A DNA stretch of 64,000 nt from Acinetobacter sp. Ac_5812 (GCF_013072695.1 NZ_LXUK01000027.1:310001-374000), one strand, 5' to 3'; shown: positions 34,963-43,454, counted from the first letter of the stretch. Notes: generated from the sequence alone by a model not told the origin. Program-made: numbers and translations.

Positions 34963-35730
34963 TTAGAATTTCTCCTGATAAGGACGTAAATCTAGTTCAT
35001 GCGTCCATAAATCAACATTTTGCTGATAGAGCATCCAGTAATTTTCAGCAATTGCCTCAATATTTAAACCACCCGTACCACGAGTTAAACGTGCCAGCCG
35101 TCCCAAGCCCCATAAGGCTTTATTGACACGATCACCATCGACCATGCCGTCCACCACCACATGCGCCACATGGATATTTTGCGGGCGGTAGAGCTCAGCC
35201 AAATTTAAGGCGTAGCTTCGCAGCGCAGACTTGCCCATGGTAAATGCCGCAAAAAATGGTTTCCCCCGCAATGAGGCACTGGCACCAGTAAAAATCAGCG
35301 TGCCCTGCTGCTGTTTTTGAAAAATGATCAGACTACGCTGCGCCACCAACACCGCAGATAAAAAGGTGGAACGCCACATTTGGCTAAAAAACTTCAGGCT
35401 ACTCTGTAAAAAGATCGAAGGAATATTACCACCCACATTATAAATCACCGCTGCCAGTGCTTCTGGCTGATCGTTCAAATGATCAAACAAGGCCTGCAGC
35501 TGCTGCTCATTTTCAGCATCTAGCGCATAAGCCACCGCCTGTCCACCTTGATGATTAATCGCTGCAGCGACCTTTTCGACCTTATTTAAGCTTCGCCCCA
35601 CCACATAAACTTTGAATTTTTCCTGAGCAAAACGGCGACAGACTGCCGCACCAATGCCTCGCTCGGCACCCACGCCAACCACCGCAACAATCGCAGTTGG
35701 CTGCGTTATCTCTTGCTTCGACCGATTCAT
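34963..35730 (-). CDS. SDR family protein with Phe in place of the catalytic Tyr
   Basis: Start placed at ATG 35730 (MNRSKQEITQ), where ATGA overlaps the GST stop; 255 residues. The cofactor motif GVGAERGIG is near residues 19-27, followed by NVGG in place of NNAG and 'TGASAS' (Ser151). The YxxxK motif reads Phe163-Thr-Met-Gly-Lys167, so the proton-donating Tyr is lost while Lys and Ser remain. Similar variants exist, but activity as an ordinary alcohol dehydrogenase is doubtful. The operon contains GST upstream and a more degenerate SDR downstream. Confidence 0.75.
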   Translation of the reverse strand: MNRSKQEITQPTAIVAVVGVGAERGIGAAVCRRFAQEKFKVYVVGRSLNKVEKVAAAINHQGGQAVAYALDAENEQQLQALFDHLNDQPEALAAVIYNVGGNIPSIFLQSSLKFFSQMWRSTFLSAVLVAQRSLIIFQKQQQGTLIFTGASASLRGKPFFAAFTMGKSALRSYALNLAELYRPQNIHVAHVVVDGMVDGDRVNKALWGLGRLARLTRGTGGLNIEAIAENYWMLYQQNVDLWTHELDLRPYQEKF

Positions 35731-36407
35731 AATTGTTGTATCCAATGCTGAATATGCGGATAACTGTTAATTTTAGGTCCCCAGATTTTACTGGTACGTA
35801 CTACCTCTAACAGTTGAGAACCCACTGCAATATCGGCAATGGTTTTGCTCTCACCGACGAGCCAGCCCGTTTGACCCAATACCAACTCGATGCGTTCTAA
35901 ATGCCGAGTAAATTCTGCCTCGATATCCGCCTTCGCCATTCGTCCTGTACCTTGCATCTTCACTTGCAGATTCAACGCGGCTTTAAGCAAAGGTTTCATC
36001 AATACAATCTCATGCTTGGGACGACCTTCCGCACTAATCGCCACCGCATGATTCAGGGCATCGGCATCACTGACCCGAAAATATACTTCATAGAAATATA
36101 ACAATTCGTCAGACCAGTCTTCCCACAATTCCACATAGGCTTTTTGCAGCGGATCCGTAGGATATAAACGGGGCAACTCTGGATAAGCATCATCTAGATA
36201 ACGAGCAATTTTAGTACTGTCCTGAATACGTTGTCCGTTGATATCCAGCACAGGGACTTTGCCGACTTTGCTGAGTCCTGGGACTTTAGCCCCCAATACG
36301 CCGTTATAATTTACAGTTTCAAATGCAATGCCTTTAAACTGCAACATCCGTGCAACTTTCTTGCAGAACGGTGAAATTTCCCATTGATGTAAGACCACTG
36401 TACTCAT
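35727..36407 (-). CDS. Glutathione S-transferase family protein
   Basis: Start chosen at ATG 36407 (MSTVVLHQWEISPFCKK), 226 residues; the open frame to 36461 adds a non-family leader. The N-terminal thioredoxin fold has SPFCKK (cysteine at the active-site position), 'GKVPVLDINGQRIQDSTKIARYLD' with the cis-Pro and the glutathione-binding Ser, and the C-terminal domain is all helical. It probably conjugates or isomerises an electrophilic intermediate. First gene of a three-gene operon with two SDR-like proteins. Confidence 0.87.
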   Translation of the reverse strand: MSTVVLHQWEISPFCKKVARMLQFKGIAFETVNYNGVLGAKVPGLSKVGKVPVLDINGQRIQDSTKIARYLDDAYPELPRLYPTDPLQKAYVELWEDWSDELLYFYEVYFRVSDADALNHAVAISAEGRPKHEIVLMKPLLKAALNLQVKMQGTGRMAKADIEAEFTRHLERIELVLGQTGWLVGESKTIADIAVGSQLLEVVRTSKIWGPKINSYPHIQHWIQQL

Positions 36408-36535
36408 TGTTATATTTCCATCTTTTATTGAATTGATCTGGATGATAAGCCAGCAACGCAAAGCGAGCTCAACTTATCTTACAGATATTTATCCCTTTGG
36501 TGATGTGTAAGCGCGGGTGATTTTTTTCGCGCCGA

Positions 36536-37402
36536 TTAATGAATAAAAGTCGATTGTTCTGGCGATAAACCAATTTTGATTTTGGTTTTTGCCACAATAT
36601 CCGACTCATCGGTATCATTGGGATGGAAGTCACGACGATAATAAGAGAAAAATTGTGGCACTAGTTTTCGGTAGGCTTGCACGGTAAAGCCTGCAAATTT
36701 AGCCCACGATTTCAGATTGAGTAATTGCTTATCTCTGGACATCAATACCACTTGGTAAACATTTGAAAAAGTTGTGATGAGGACCAAACTCAGGCTAAAA
36801 ATCGCAACCCGTGGGATATAGGCATCAAGCCCTTTGCCATAGAGATATTCATACATATCATAGGCAACTGCCTTGTGTTCGGTTTCTTCGACACTGTGCC
36901 ACAGCCATAAATTCCGAATGGTGGTATCAGTCATTAATTCATTGACGTTTTTCATCATCTCCACCACCAGTACTGCGGTGTAATGTTCCAGCCCAACTGT
37001 GACCAAGAGATTCCATTTTTTCGGAAAGGTACGTTCAATCGCTTTAAGGATGATGCCTGTCACCTTTTCCAGTGATTCAGGGTCTAGGCCATATTGTTGT
37101 GCACTGACATGAAAGGCATGATGCTCTTTGGAATGCATTGCCTCCTGACCAATAAATGCGCCAATATCACGATCCAGTTGCGGGTTGCTTTTGACTTGAT
37201 CTCGTAAAGCCCTGACTGAACGGACAAAGTAAGACTCTCCTTCTGGAAATAGGGTGGACAGTCCTGTGAAATAATGGGTAAAGGTTGGTTCATTATTACA
37301 CCAATATTTAGGCATATCCTGAAATTCATAATCCATACGGCGGACTGGAAATGATGCAGGTATCTTTTGCTTTGATTTTTCTTTTAACGCTGACGCAGAC
37401 AT
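36536..37402 (-). CDS. PF10118 family protein with a ferritin-like diiron motif set
   Basis: The third PF10118 member in the window (288 residues). Putative ligands are Glu54 or Glu56, Glu87-x2-His90 (QEAMH), Glu139-His140 and Glu173-x2-His176 (EETEH). GAGGTG before ATG 37402 supports the start. It stands alone between the GST operon and a divergent HxlR regulator, which probably controls it. Confidence 0.8.
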   Translation of the reverse strand: MSASALKEKSKQKIPASFPVRRMDYEFQDMPKYWCNNEPTFTHYFTGLSTLFPEGESYFVRSVRALRDQVKSNPQLDRDIGAFIGQEAMHSKEHHAFHVSAQQYGLDPESLEKVTGIILKAIERTFPKKWNLLVTVGLEHYTAVLVVEMMKNVNELMTDTTIRNLWLWHSVEETEHKAVAYDMYEYLYGKGLDAYIPRVAIFSLSLVLITTFSNVYQVVLMSRDKQLLNLKSWAKFAGFTVQAYRKLVPQFFSYYRRDFHPNDTDESDIVAKTKIKIGLSPEQSTFIH

Positions 37403-37565
37403 AACTCACCTCAAGAATAGATCTCAAAATCTTAAGTTCCAAAAAAGAACTTAATTGAAAAATATAACTGCTATGATAAGTTGTCAATAAAGCGGATATC
37501 TTAATCGTTCAAGTTGTCCTAAAATGACAGCCTGCTTCCTGTAAAGACATATAGATGGTATTGCG

Positions 37566-38027
37566 ATGAAATGGCATGAACTCGGTGAAATGAATTGTCC
37601 AATTGCACGGACTTTATCGATTTTTGGCGACCGTTGGACCCTGCTGATTATTCGTAATGCCTTTATGAAAACCCGTCGTTTTGATGATTTTCAAAAGCAG
37701 TTGGGTATCACCCGTCATTTGTTGACCGAGCGTATTAACCGTTTGGTGGAACACAAGATTTTTGAAAAGGTGCTGTACCATGAAGCACCAAAACGTTATG
37801 AATACAAGCTGACTGAAAAAGGCTTAGCCCTGTATCCGATTATTGTCACCATGAGTACATGGGGCAATATTTGGCAAAATGAAAATAAACAATTTCCTGA
37901 ATTGCGTTATTTGCATAAAAGCTGTGGGCATGTGACCAGCCCAAGTCTAACTTGTGATTGTTGCAAGCAGCCTCTTGATGCCAGACAGATGTCACCTGTT
38001 TATGTTTCGGGTGAGGATGGGGAATAA
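37566..38027 (+). CDS. HxlR family transcriptional regulator
   Basis: A 153-residue HxlR winged-helix regulator: 'CPIARTLSIFGDRWTLLIIRNAF' with the conserved early Cys, then 'RRFDDFQKQLGITRHLLTERINRLVEHKIFEK' and the wing 'YHEAPKRYEYKLTEKGLALYP'. The C-terminal tail adds a Cys/His-rich element ('LHKSCGHVTSPSLTCDCCKQPL'), which could bind metal or sense oxidation. It is divergent from the PF10118 gene at 36536-37402, its likely target. Confidence 0.9.
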   Translation: MKWHELGEMNCPIARTLSIFGDRWTLLIIRNAFMKTRRFDDFQKQLGITRHLLTERINRLVEHKIFEKVLYHEAPKRYEYKLTEKGLALYPIIVTMSTWGNIWQNENKQFPELRYLHKSCGHVTSPSLTCDCCKQPLDARQMSPVYVSGEDGE

Positions 38028-38037
38028 CATATTCCCC
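38019..38037 (+). terminator. Short hairpin at the HxlR 3' end
   Basis: GGGGAATA (38019-38026), loop ACA, TATTCCCC (38030-38037), overlapping the stop codon. No T-tract, so a weak terminator candidate. Confidence 0.4.
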
Positions 38038-38339
38038 TTCACCTTATATTGAAACTCGGCTCTAATCAGTTCTCAGCTCAATCAAATATATAATTTCTGC
38101 AAAGCCCTTTATTAGAGATTTCCTTAAACGGGCTAACTTAAAAAGTCCAAATCGAGTCCCTTTATTTCAATACCTCTTCTTGCGTTCTAAGCACAACAAC
38201 CATGCGAACAATCCATCCAAATAATCACTTCCACTTTACCAAGTACCATAAACAAAGCTTAGTTATAAAATTTAACTTATAAAATCAAAAAGATATAAAA
38301 TAATTTTAAAAATAAGTTTTCAACTCAGGCTCAATTTAG

Positions 38340-38471
38340 TATACATATGTATATACAAGTAAACACATATCAATCTTTCATAATGATTCTTTTCTGAGTT
38401 TTTATGGAAAAAGTGTATGTGCTGTAGACCTACAATGCCGAGATCAAAGTAGGTATACAAAAAATTGTATA
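38340..38471. promoter_or_regulatory. Operator-rich leader upstream of the MIO-less lyase gene
   Basis: The 581-bp AT-rich gap 38028-38608 contains several palindromes: TATACATATGTATA (38340-38353) overlapping TGTATATACA (38348-38357), TGTAG-ac-CTACA (38423-38434), and TATACAA-aaaa-TTGTATA (38454-38471). The TGTATATACA site recurs upstream of the BCCT gene. TGTA-N2-TACA is the type of site I recall for the histidine-utilisation repressor HutC, so a GntR/HutC-like repressor encoded elsewhere is the best guess. I see no coding sequence in the gap. Confidence 0.5.
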
Positions 38472-38608
38472 AAAAACTGTGTTTTATGCACAAGCGTAGG
38501 AAATAAAACCTTCCTACAGTGAAGAGCGAGGGAAATGCTTTTCTTAGGCAATATCAAAAAGAAATGCATCTGTTTGCAAACATGAAAGCAACGTATCAGG
38601 ATGAAACG

Positions 38609-40129
38609 ATGACCATTCAATTAGGCGACAAAATTGATATAAACACCTTTATTCAAATTGCACGCTTTAAAGCCCCACTTGAATTCTCCGAAGACTACGT
38701 TGTACGTGTCAAAAAATCACGAGCCGTTCTAGAAGACATGATGTCTCGTGATGAACCGATGTACGGGATTACTACTGGCTTTGGTGCCTTGTGTTCAGAA
38801 AAAATCTCTCAACAACAAACCGCAGAATTACAAGAAAATTTAATTTTATCTCATGCCGTTTCCGTTGGTGAACCATTCAACGAAGAGCAAGCACGCGCCT
38901 GTATGCTGATGATTCTACAAAATCTAGGTCAGGGATATAGCGGTGTACGTTTTGAAGTACTGGAAAGAATTCGCCAATTTTTAAACCTGAATTTAATTCC
39001 TTGGATGCCCAAAGAAGGTTCTGTTGGCTATTTGGCGCCTGAGGCACATTTAGCACTGACGCTCACGGGACGTGGTCAGCTTTACCACCATGGGCAGTTA
39101 CGTGCAACCCAAGAAGTATTGGCTGCAGAAAATATCCCACCATTACAATTACAAGCCAAAGAAGGCTTAGCCTTAATCTCGGGCACTACCTCGACTACCG
39201 CCCTTGCCAGTTTAGCTTTATATGATCTGCAAAATGCGGCCAAGTCTGCGGATATTATCGCAGCTCTCAGTCTCGAATCACTCGAAGGCATCCTCATTGC
39301 CTTTGATGAACGCGTGATGACGGTTCGCCCGCATCCTGAGCAAGCAAAAACGGCATCGAATATTCGACGTTTACTAAAAGATTCTGAACTGGCGCTACTC
39401 AAACATCCAACCAAATTACAAGATGCACTCTCCCTCAGATGTATTCCACAACTGCATGGCGCTGCCAAGAAAGTTTTAAATGATGCACTAATCACAATTG
39501 AAATTGAAATGAATGCATGTTGCGATAATCCAATCGTTTGGCATGATCAAAATCAGCAAGAAATCATTTCGGCCTGTAATCCAGACTCATCTTATGTGGG
39601 CATGGCGATGGACACGGCAGCAATTGCGGCTACAAATTTAGCCAAAATGTCTGAACGCAGAAATAACCGTCTGATTGATGGCAGTTTGTCAGGGTTTCCA
39701 TATTTCCTGATTCAACAACCTGGATTAAATTCAGGATTGATGATTCCACAATATACACAAGCTGCGCTTTTGAATGACATGCGCATGTTATCCCACCCTG
39801 CAACCATTGATAACACCCCGACGTGTGGCAATCAAGAAGACTATGTGGCAATGGGTTATAATGCCGCAAAAAAAGCAATCTCCATTGCCGACAAGCTAGA
39901 ATACATTCTGGCCATTGAGCTGTTATCGGGATATTACGCTCATCAATTTCTGTCAAAAGATAAGAAACGAAGTCCTGCGATGCAGGCAATGATCGACGCA
40001 TTAGAGCAACGTATCAAAATCTCAGACCAAGATACTTATCTCTACAGTTTTATCAATGAAATCAAAGGAATGATTCACGATGGTACGCTTTTAAACATCA
40101 TTGAAGATAAAATTGAAAAATTAGATTAA
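38609..40129 (+). CDS. Aromatic amino acid lyase-fold protein lacking the MIO triad; candidate ergothionase-like lyase
   Basis: Start ATG 38609 (MTIQLGDKIDIN) has AGGA 7 nt upstream; the frame is open from a GTG at 38519. The 506-residue protein matches HutH/PAL along its length: Tyr52 in YGITTGFG, His82 in LSHAVSVGEP, Arg277, Glu410 in NQEDYVAM. But the conserved GSVGASGDLAP reads GSVG-YLAP (137-144): the Ala-Ser-Gly triad that cyclises into the MIO electrophile is gone. Active-site Asn is Ser191 and Tyr280 (HutH numbering) is Leu274. Ordinary ammonia elimination is therefore unlikely. Ergothionase, as I recall, is a MIO-free relative eliminating trimethylamine; the neighbouring BCCT transporter fits this. 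Confidence 0.85.
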   Translation: MTIQLGDKIDINTFIQIARFKAPLEFSEDYVVRVKKSRAVLEDMMSRDEPMYGITTGFGALCSEKISQQQTAELQENLILSHAVSVGEPFNEEQARACMLMILQNLGQGYSGVRFEVLERIRQFLNLNLIPWMPKEGSVGYLAPEAHLALTLTGRGQLYHHGQLRATQEVLAAENIPPLQLQAKEGLALISGTTSTTALASLALYDLQNAAKSADIIAALSLESLEGILIAFDERVMTVRPHPEQAKTASNIRRLLKDSELALLKHPTKLQDALSLRCIPQLHGAAKKVLNDALITIEIEMNACCDNPIVWHDQNQQEIISACNPDSSYVGMAMDTAAIAATNLAKMSERRNNRLIDGSLSGFPYFLIQQPGLNSGLMIPQYTQAALLNDMRMLSHPATIDNTPTCGNQEDYVAMGYNAAKKAISIADKLEYILAIELLSGYYAHQFLSKDKKRSPAMQAMIDALEQRIKISDQDTYLYSFINEIKGMIHDGTLLNIIEDKIEKLD

Positions 40130-40138
40130 ATCAACAGC

Positions 40139-40175
40139 ACTTTTAAGCTCTATAAACTTAAAAGTCGTTTTTATT
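40139..40175 (+). terminator. Rho-independent terminator after the lyase gene
   Basis: ACTTTTAAG (40139-40147) and CTTAAAAGT (40157-40165) form a 9-bp stem, followed by CG and TTTTTATT. It separates the lyase gene from the transporter gene, which therefore needs its own promoter. Confidence 0.75.
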
Positions 40176-40310
40176 CTATTTTCAAACTGAGTTTTAAAAT
40201 CAAAGCCTCGTTAATCCACATCCATTTATTCAATTCACTTGGATAGAAACTTGTTCGCTTAAATTATTTAATCCCATTAAAAAACATAGGGTTAAAATTA
40301 AAACTTTAGT

Positions 40311-40320
40311 TGTATATACA
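40311..40320. promoter_or_regulatory. TGTATATACA palindrome upstream of the BCCT gene
   Basis: A perfect 10-bp palindrome identical to the one at 38348-38357 upstream of the lyase gene; the match extends to 12 bp (TTGTATATACAT) in opposite orientation. It lies about 105 bp before the transporter start, in the 295-bp gap 40130-40424, near the expected promoter. Shared operator for a common regulator is the likely meaning. Confidence 0.5.
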
Positions 40321-40424
40321 TGATAAAGCATGTAATGTTTATCTTGTACAAAAAACAATCGCCACATGGATATCCCCGTGGCAAGTCATGAGCCTATTCC
40401 CACCGAATACATAAGGATGAGTAT

Positions 40425-41981
40425 ATGGAAGGTGTTTCAAAACAGGTAAAAACCGTACGCTGGGGTGTCTTCGTTCCCTTATTTTTATTAATGTCTTCCG
40501 CTGTTGTTTTAGGTATTTCGCATAGCGAAGCGTTAATTAACCTGACCAAAGATTTTTTTAACTGGTCACTACAAAACTTTGGTTGGTTATATCAATGGGT
40601 CTCCATGATTTCGCTCATCTTGGTCGGAATCTTATTGGTATCTCGCTATGGGCATATTCGTATCGGGGGAAAAGATGCCAAAGCCAGCACCAGCTTTGGT
40701 CGATGGTTTGCCATGGCACTCAGCAGTGGCGTTGCAACTGGTTTAATTACCTATGGGGTGAACGAACCGATTATCTATTTTGGTAATGTCTACGGAGAGC
40801 TGAACCAAGTTGGGGTAGAACCATTGACACATAGTGCTGCGATTTGGAGTCTGGGTCGTGTCTTTTACAATTGGGGCTTTATCCCTTACTCCATGTATAC
40901 CCTCTCGGGTTTAATCGCCGCTTATATGTATTACAACAAGAAAAAAGGCTTGTCAGTAGCGGCAACCTTAGAGCCTTTATTGGGAAAATACGCACAGAAT
41001 CGAATTATTGCAGATATCATTGATGTGCTTGCCACCATGGCAATCGTATTAAGCTTAGCATCAGGTCTTGGTACGGGTTTAACGGTGGTCGTGACAGGTT
41101 TGAAAGTTGCTTATGGCTACCATGCCACTACAGTTTTATGGGTCGTCTTGGGCGCATTAACCACCTTCTTATTTACCTTTTCTTCTTATTTAGGCTTAGA
41201 CAAAGGCTTTAAGATATTAGCGAGTATTAAATCGAAAGTTTTATACTTCTTGCTGATTTTATTATTCCTTACTGGCCCAACCTTTTACATCCTCAGATCC
41301 TCTACTGCGGGTATGGCAATTTGGTTAGATAACTTCTTCCTTTGGGGGCTAGATCCAATTGATATTGGTGGACCAGCTTTAACTCAATGGTGGACGCTGT
41401 TTGACTGGGCGGTTTGGGTCGCTTATGCCCCCTTGATGGGAATGTTCTTGGCACTGATTGCATATGGACGTACTTTAAAAGAATTCATTATCGTAAACTG
41501 GATTATGCCTTCTTGCTTTGCCCTAGTATGGTTTTCAGTGTGGGGTGGCACATCGCTTTATTTACAGCAAAGCGGTGTATTGGATTTAGTCCAAATCATT
41601 AAAGATAATGGTGCAGTGTCTGGTTTATGGGCATTCTTACAACACCTTCCATTTAAATTAGGGATTGTCATCGTCCCGCTAATTTTAGTTTTGACCCTGT
41701 TTTCTTCCGCCGTTGCTGCAAATAGTATTACGACCACAATCGCAGGTATGTGTAGCAAAAATGTCCCGATTGGTGAAGAAGCGCCATCGTACCAACGTAT
41801 TATCTGGGGTGTTTTAATTGGTTCAATTGCCATCATCATGAGTGCCTTTGGTGGCGGTGGCCAAGGGATTGATGGGATTAAATATTTAGCCGTTTGTGGC
41901 GGCTTCTGTGTTCTGTTTATTTTTATGCTGCAACTGCTCTCAATTATTAAAACCTTTTTCTACGACAAACCTGTCGAATAA
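40425..41981 (+). CDS. BCCT family transporter for a quaternary ammonium compound
   Basis: A 518-residue protein with about twelve membrane helices and the BCCT signature region 'WWTLFDWAVWVAYAPLMGMFLALIAYGRT' near residues 326-354, corresponding to the family's W-T-x-F-x-W-A-W motif. BCCT carriers import betaine, choline, carnitine and similar trimethylammonium zwitterions. AAGGA precedes the ATG. The short N- and C-terminal tails argue against an osmosensing BetP-type protein and for a catabolic carrier or exchanger. Next to a lyase expected to act on a betaine, it is the likely inner-membrane uptake step. Confidence 0.9.
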   Translation: MEGVSKQVKTVRWGVFVPLFLLMSSAVVLGISHSEALINLTKDFFNWSLQNFGWLYQWVSMISLILVGILLVSRYGHIRIGGKDAKASTSFGRWFAMALSSGVATGLITYGVNEPIIYFGNVYGELNQVGVEPLTHSAAIWSLGRVFYNWGFIPYSMYTLSGLIAAYMYYNKKKGLSVAATLEPLLGKYAQNRIIADIIDVLATMAIVLSLASGLGTGLTVVVTGLKVAYGYHATTVLWVVLGALTTFLFTFSSYLGLDKGFKILASIKSKVLYFLLILLFLTGPTFYILRSSTAGMAIWLDNFFLWGLDPIDIGGPALTQWWTLFDWAVWVAYAPLMGMFLALIAYGRTLKEFIIVNWIMPSCFALVWFSVWGGTSLYLQQSGVLDLVQIIKDNGAVSGLWAFLQHLPFKLGIVIVPLILVLTLFSSAVAANSITTTIAGMCSKNVPIGEEAPSYQRIIWGVLIGSIAIIMSAFGGGGQGIDGIKYLAVCGGFCVLFIFMLQLLSIIKTFFYDKPVE

Positions 41982-42031
41982 GTTGTCATTTCCTCCCGAT
42001 TAAACAGGATTTGATCGGGACAACTTTCTTT
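41980..42031 (+). terminator. Bipartite hairpin after the BCCT gene
   Basis: AAGTTGT (41980-41986) pairs with ACAACTT (42020-42026), and CCCGAT (41995-42000) with ATCGGG (42014-42019), followed by a T-rich stretch. Probably a partial terminator before the porin gene. Confidence 0.5.
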
Positions 42032-42120
42032 ATCTTCAAAAACTAATTTAAAACACTCGATTTCTCGAGGGAATAAGTCTTGCCGTTGGAAGGCAGATCA
42101 AACTAATTTAAGGACAAAAT

Positions 42121-43362
42121 ATGCAACATTTTTCAACTATCTCATCCTTGATGAGATGTACTGTATCGACCCAAACATTTCAATCACAGCACATTTCAGC
42201 CATTATTTTGTTTAGCGCAGGCACGCTTTTTAGTGCTGTAAGTTCTGCCGATGAAACAATCAATACCGTGCAAGCCTCCCAAAATCGTGTAGACCTCGGT
42301 GGAGCTGTACGTATGCGCTTGGATTACGATCCTGACCGAGATATCCGTAAATTAAGTTTTGATACAGCGATCGTGACGCTCGATTTTTATGATGATCAAC
42401 TCTCTGGCCATATCGAGCATCGTTTTTTAGGCGGCGCATATCCTTATGATTATACCAATCATATTGGTGATGTGAACTTCACTAAAAAAGCTTATCTTGA
42501 ATATGCGGTAGATCCTCAGCAATCAATTCAAGTCGGTTTAAATCAAGTTCCGATTGGTTTTCAGCCCTATTATACCAGTACCGTTATTGAGTCGATGGCT
42601 TATATCGCAGGGATTGAGGACTTATATCGCTTAGGTGCAAAATATAATTATAAAAAAGACAATCATGAAATCTATGCGGCTTATTATGCTGCCAATCCTT
42701 GGAAAGGTAAAGGAACAAGCCAAGGTGCATATTATTCTAATCAGCTTATTCCTGCCGATGAAAATCTAGAGAATGGCACCCACTATAAAGAACAAGATGC
42801 CGTTGCCTTACAATACAACTATACTCAAAACGATGACAATTGGTCAGCCAACTATGGGATCTCTGCATACTATGCTCAGCTAAAGTCAAAACAAACAGAG
42901 GATAAAGCAGGTCATCGTGGCGTCTACGCATTGCATTATGGGCTAAATAAAGATCGTCTAGGGCTTAAAGTTATCAGCATATTTAATCAGATTGATACTC
43001 CCTATGATCAGACGACTTTTGGCTCCTACGATGGAACTTTTAATGTCGCCAATAAAGGCATGCTCTACAGCTTAGATCTCAACTATAAGATTCCGGAATT
43101 TAATGTAAAGGAGATCAATGATTTCAATGTGTATCTGCATTACAGCCGATACGATAAAACAAAAAAAGTATTTCTAGACTCAGAGCAGTTGGTACTGGGT
43201 TCCGCATTTACCTACAAGAAGAATGTGTATATTGCCGCTGAATGGTTATTTGGAAAAAATAATCCTTATATCGGTGGTAGTAGTTATGGAGAGAGTCTTG
43301 CTGCAGGTGGAAGCAATCAATGGGAGAATCAAGTCAACGTTAATATCGGCTATTATTTTTAA
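42121..43362 (+). CDS. Outer-membrane porin, probable substrate channel of the betaine locus
   Basis: A 413-residue beta-barrel protein. A signal sequence ends near 'SAVSSADE' (residues about 38-44). The mature part is a run of amphipathic, aromatic-rich strands and ends in 'NVNIGYYF', the terminal Phe required for BAM insertion. It resembles short-barrel, phosphate-selective-porin-like channels; I cannot name a specific family. AAGGA lies before the ATG. Its place after the lyase and BCCT genes suggests it brings the same zwitterion across the outer membrane. Confidence 0.75.
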   Translation: MQHFSTISSLMRCTVSTQTFQSQHISAIILFSAGTLFSAVSSADETINTVQASQNRVDLGGAVRMRLDYDPDRDIRKLSFDTAIVTLDFYDDQLSGHIEHRFLGGAYPYDYTNHIGDVNFTKKAYLEYAVDPQQSIQVGLNQVPIGFQPYYTSTVIESMAYIAGIEDLYRLGAKYNYKKDNHEIYAAYYAANPWKGKGTSQGAYYSNQLIPADENLENGTHYKEQDAVALQYNYTQNDDNWSANYGISAYYAQLKSKQTEDKAGHRGVYALHYGLNKDRLGLKVISIFNQIDTPYDQTTFGSYDGTFNVANKGMLYSLDLNYKIPEFNVKEINDFNVYLHYSRYDKTKKVFLDSEQLVLGSAFTYKKNVYIAAEWLFGKNNPYIGGSSYGESLAAGGSNQWENQVNVNIGYYF

Positions 43363-43423
43363 GCTCTAGCTGATTGAAATAAATAATATTTTCTTTGAAT
43401 TTTATATACTTAAATTTCAGTAT

Positions 43424-43454
43424 AAAAAAGCCCCGAAACTTTCATTTCAGGGCT
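43424..43454. terminator. Terminator shared by ssrA and the porin gene
   Basis: AGCCCCGAAA (43429-43438) and TTTCAGGGCT (43445-43454) form a 10-bp stem with one mismatch. On the minus strand it is followed by TTTTTT, as expected at the end of ssrA. It lies about 12 bp past the ssrA 3' end. Confidence 0.8.

Noticed and set aside
38609..40129. Ordinary histidine ammonia-lyase (hutH)
   Set aside because: The MIO-forming Ala-Ser-Gly is missing, two more active-site residues are changed, and no hut genes are adjacent.
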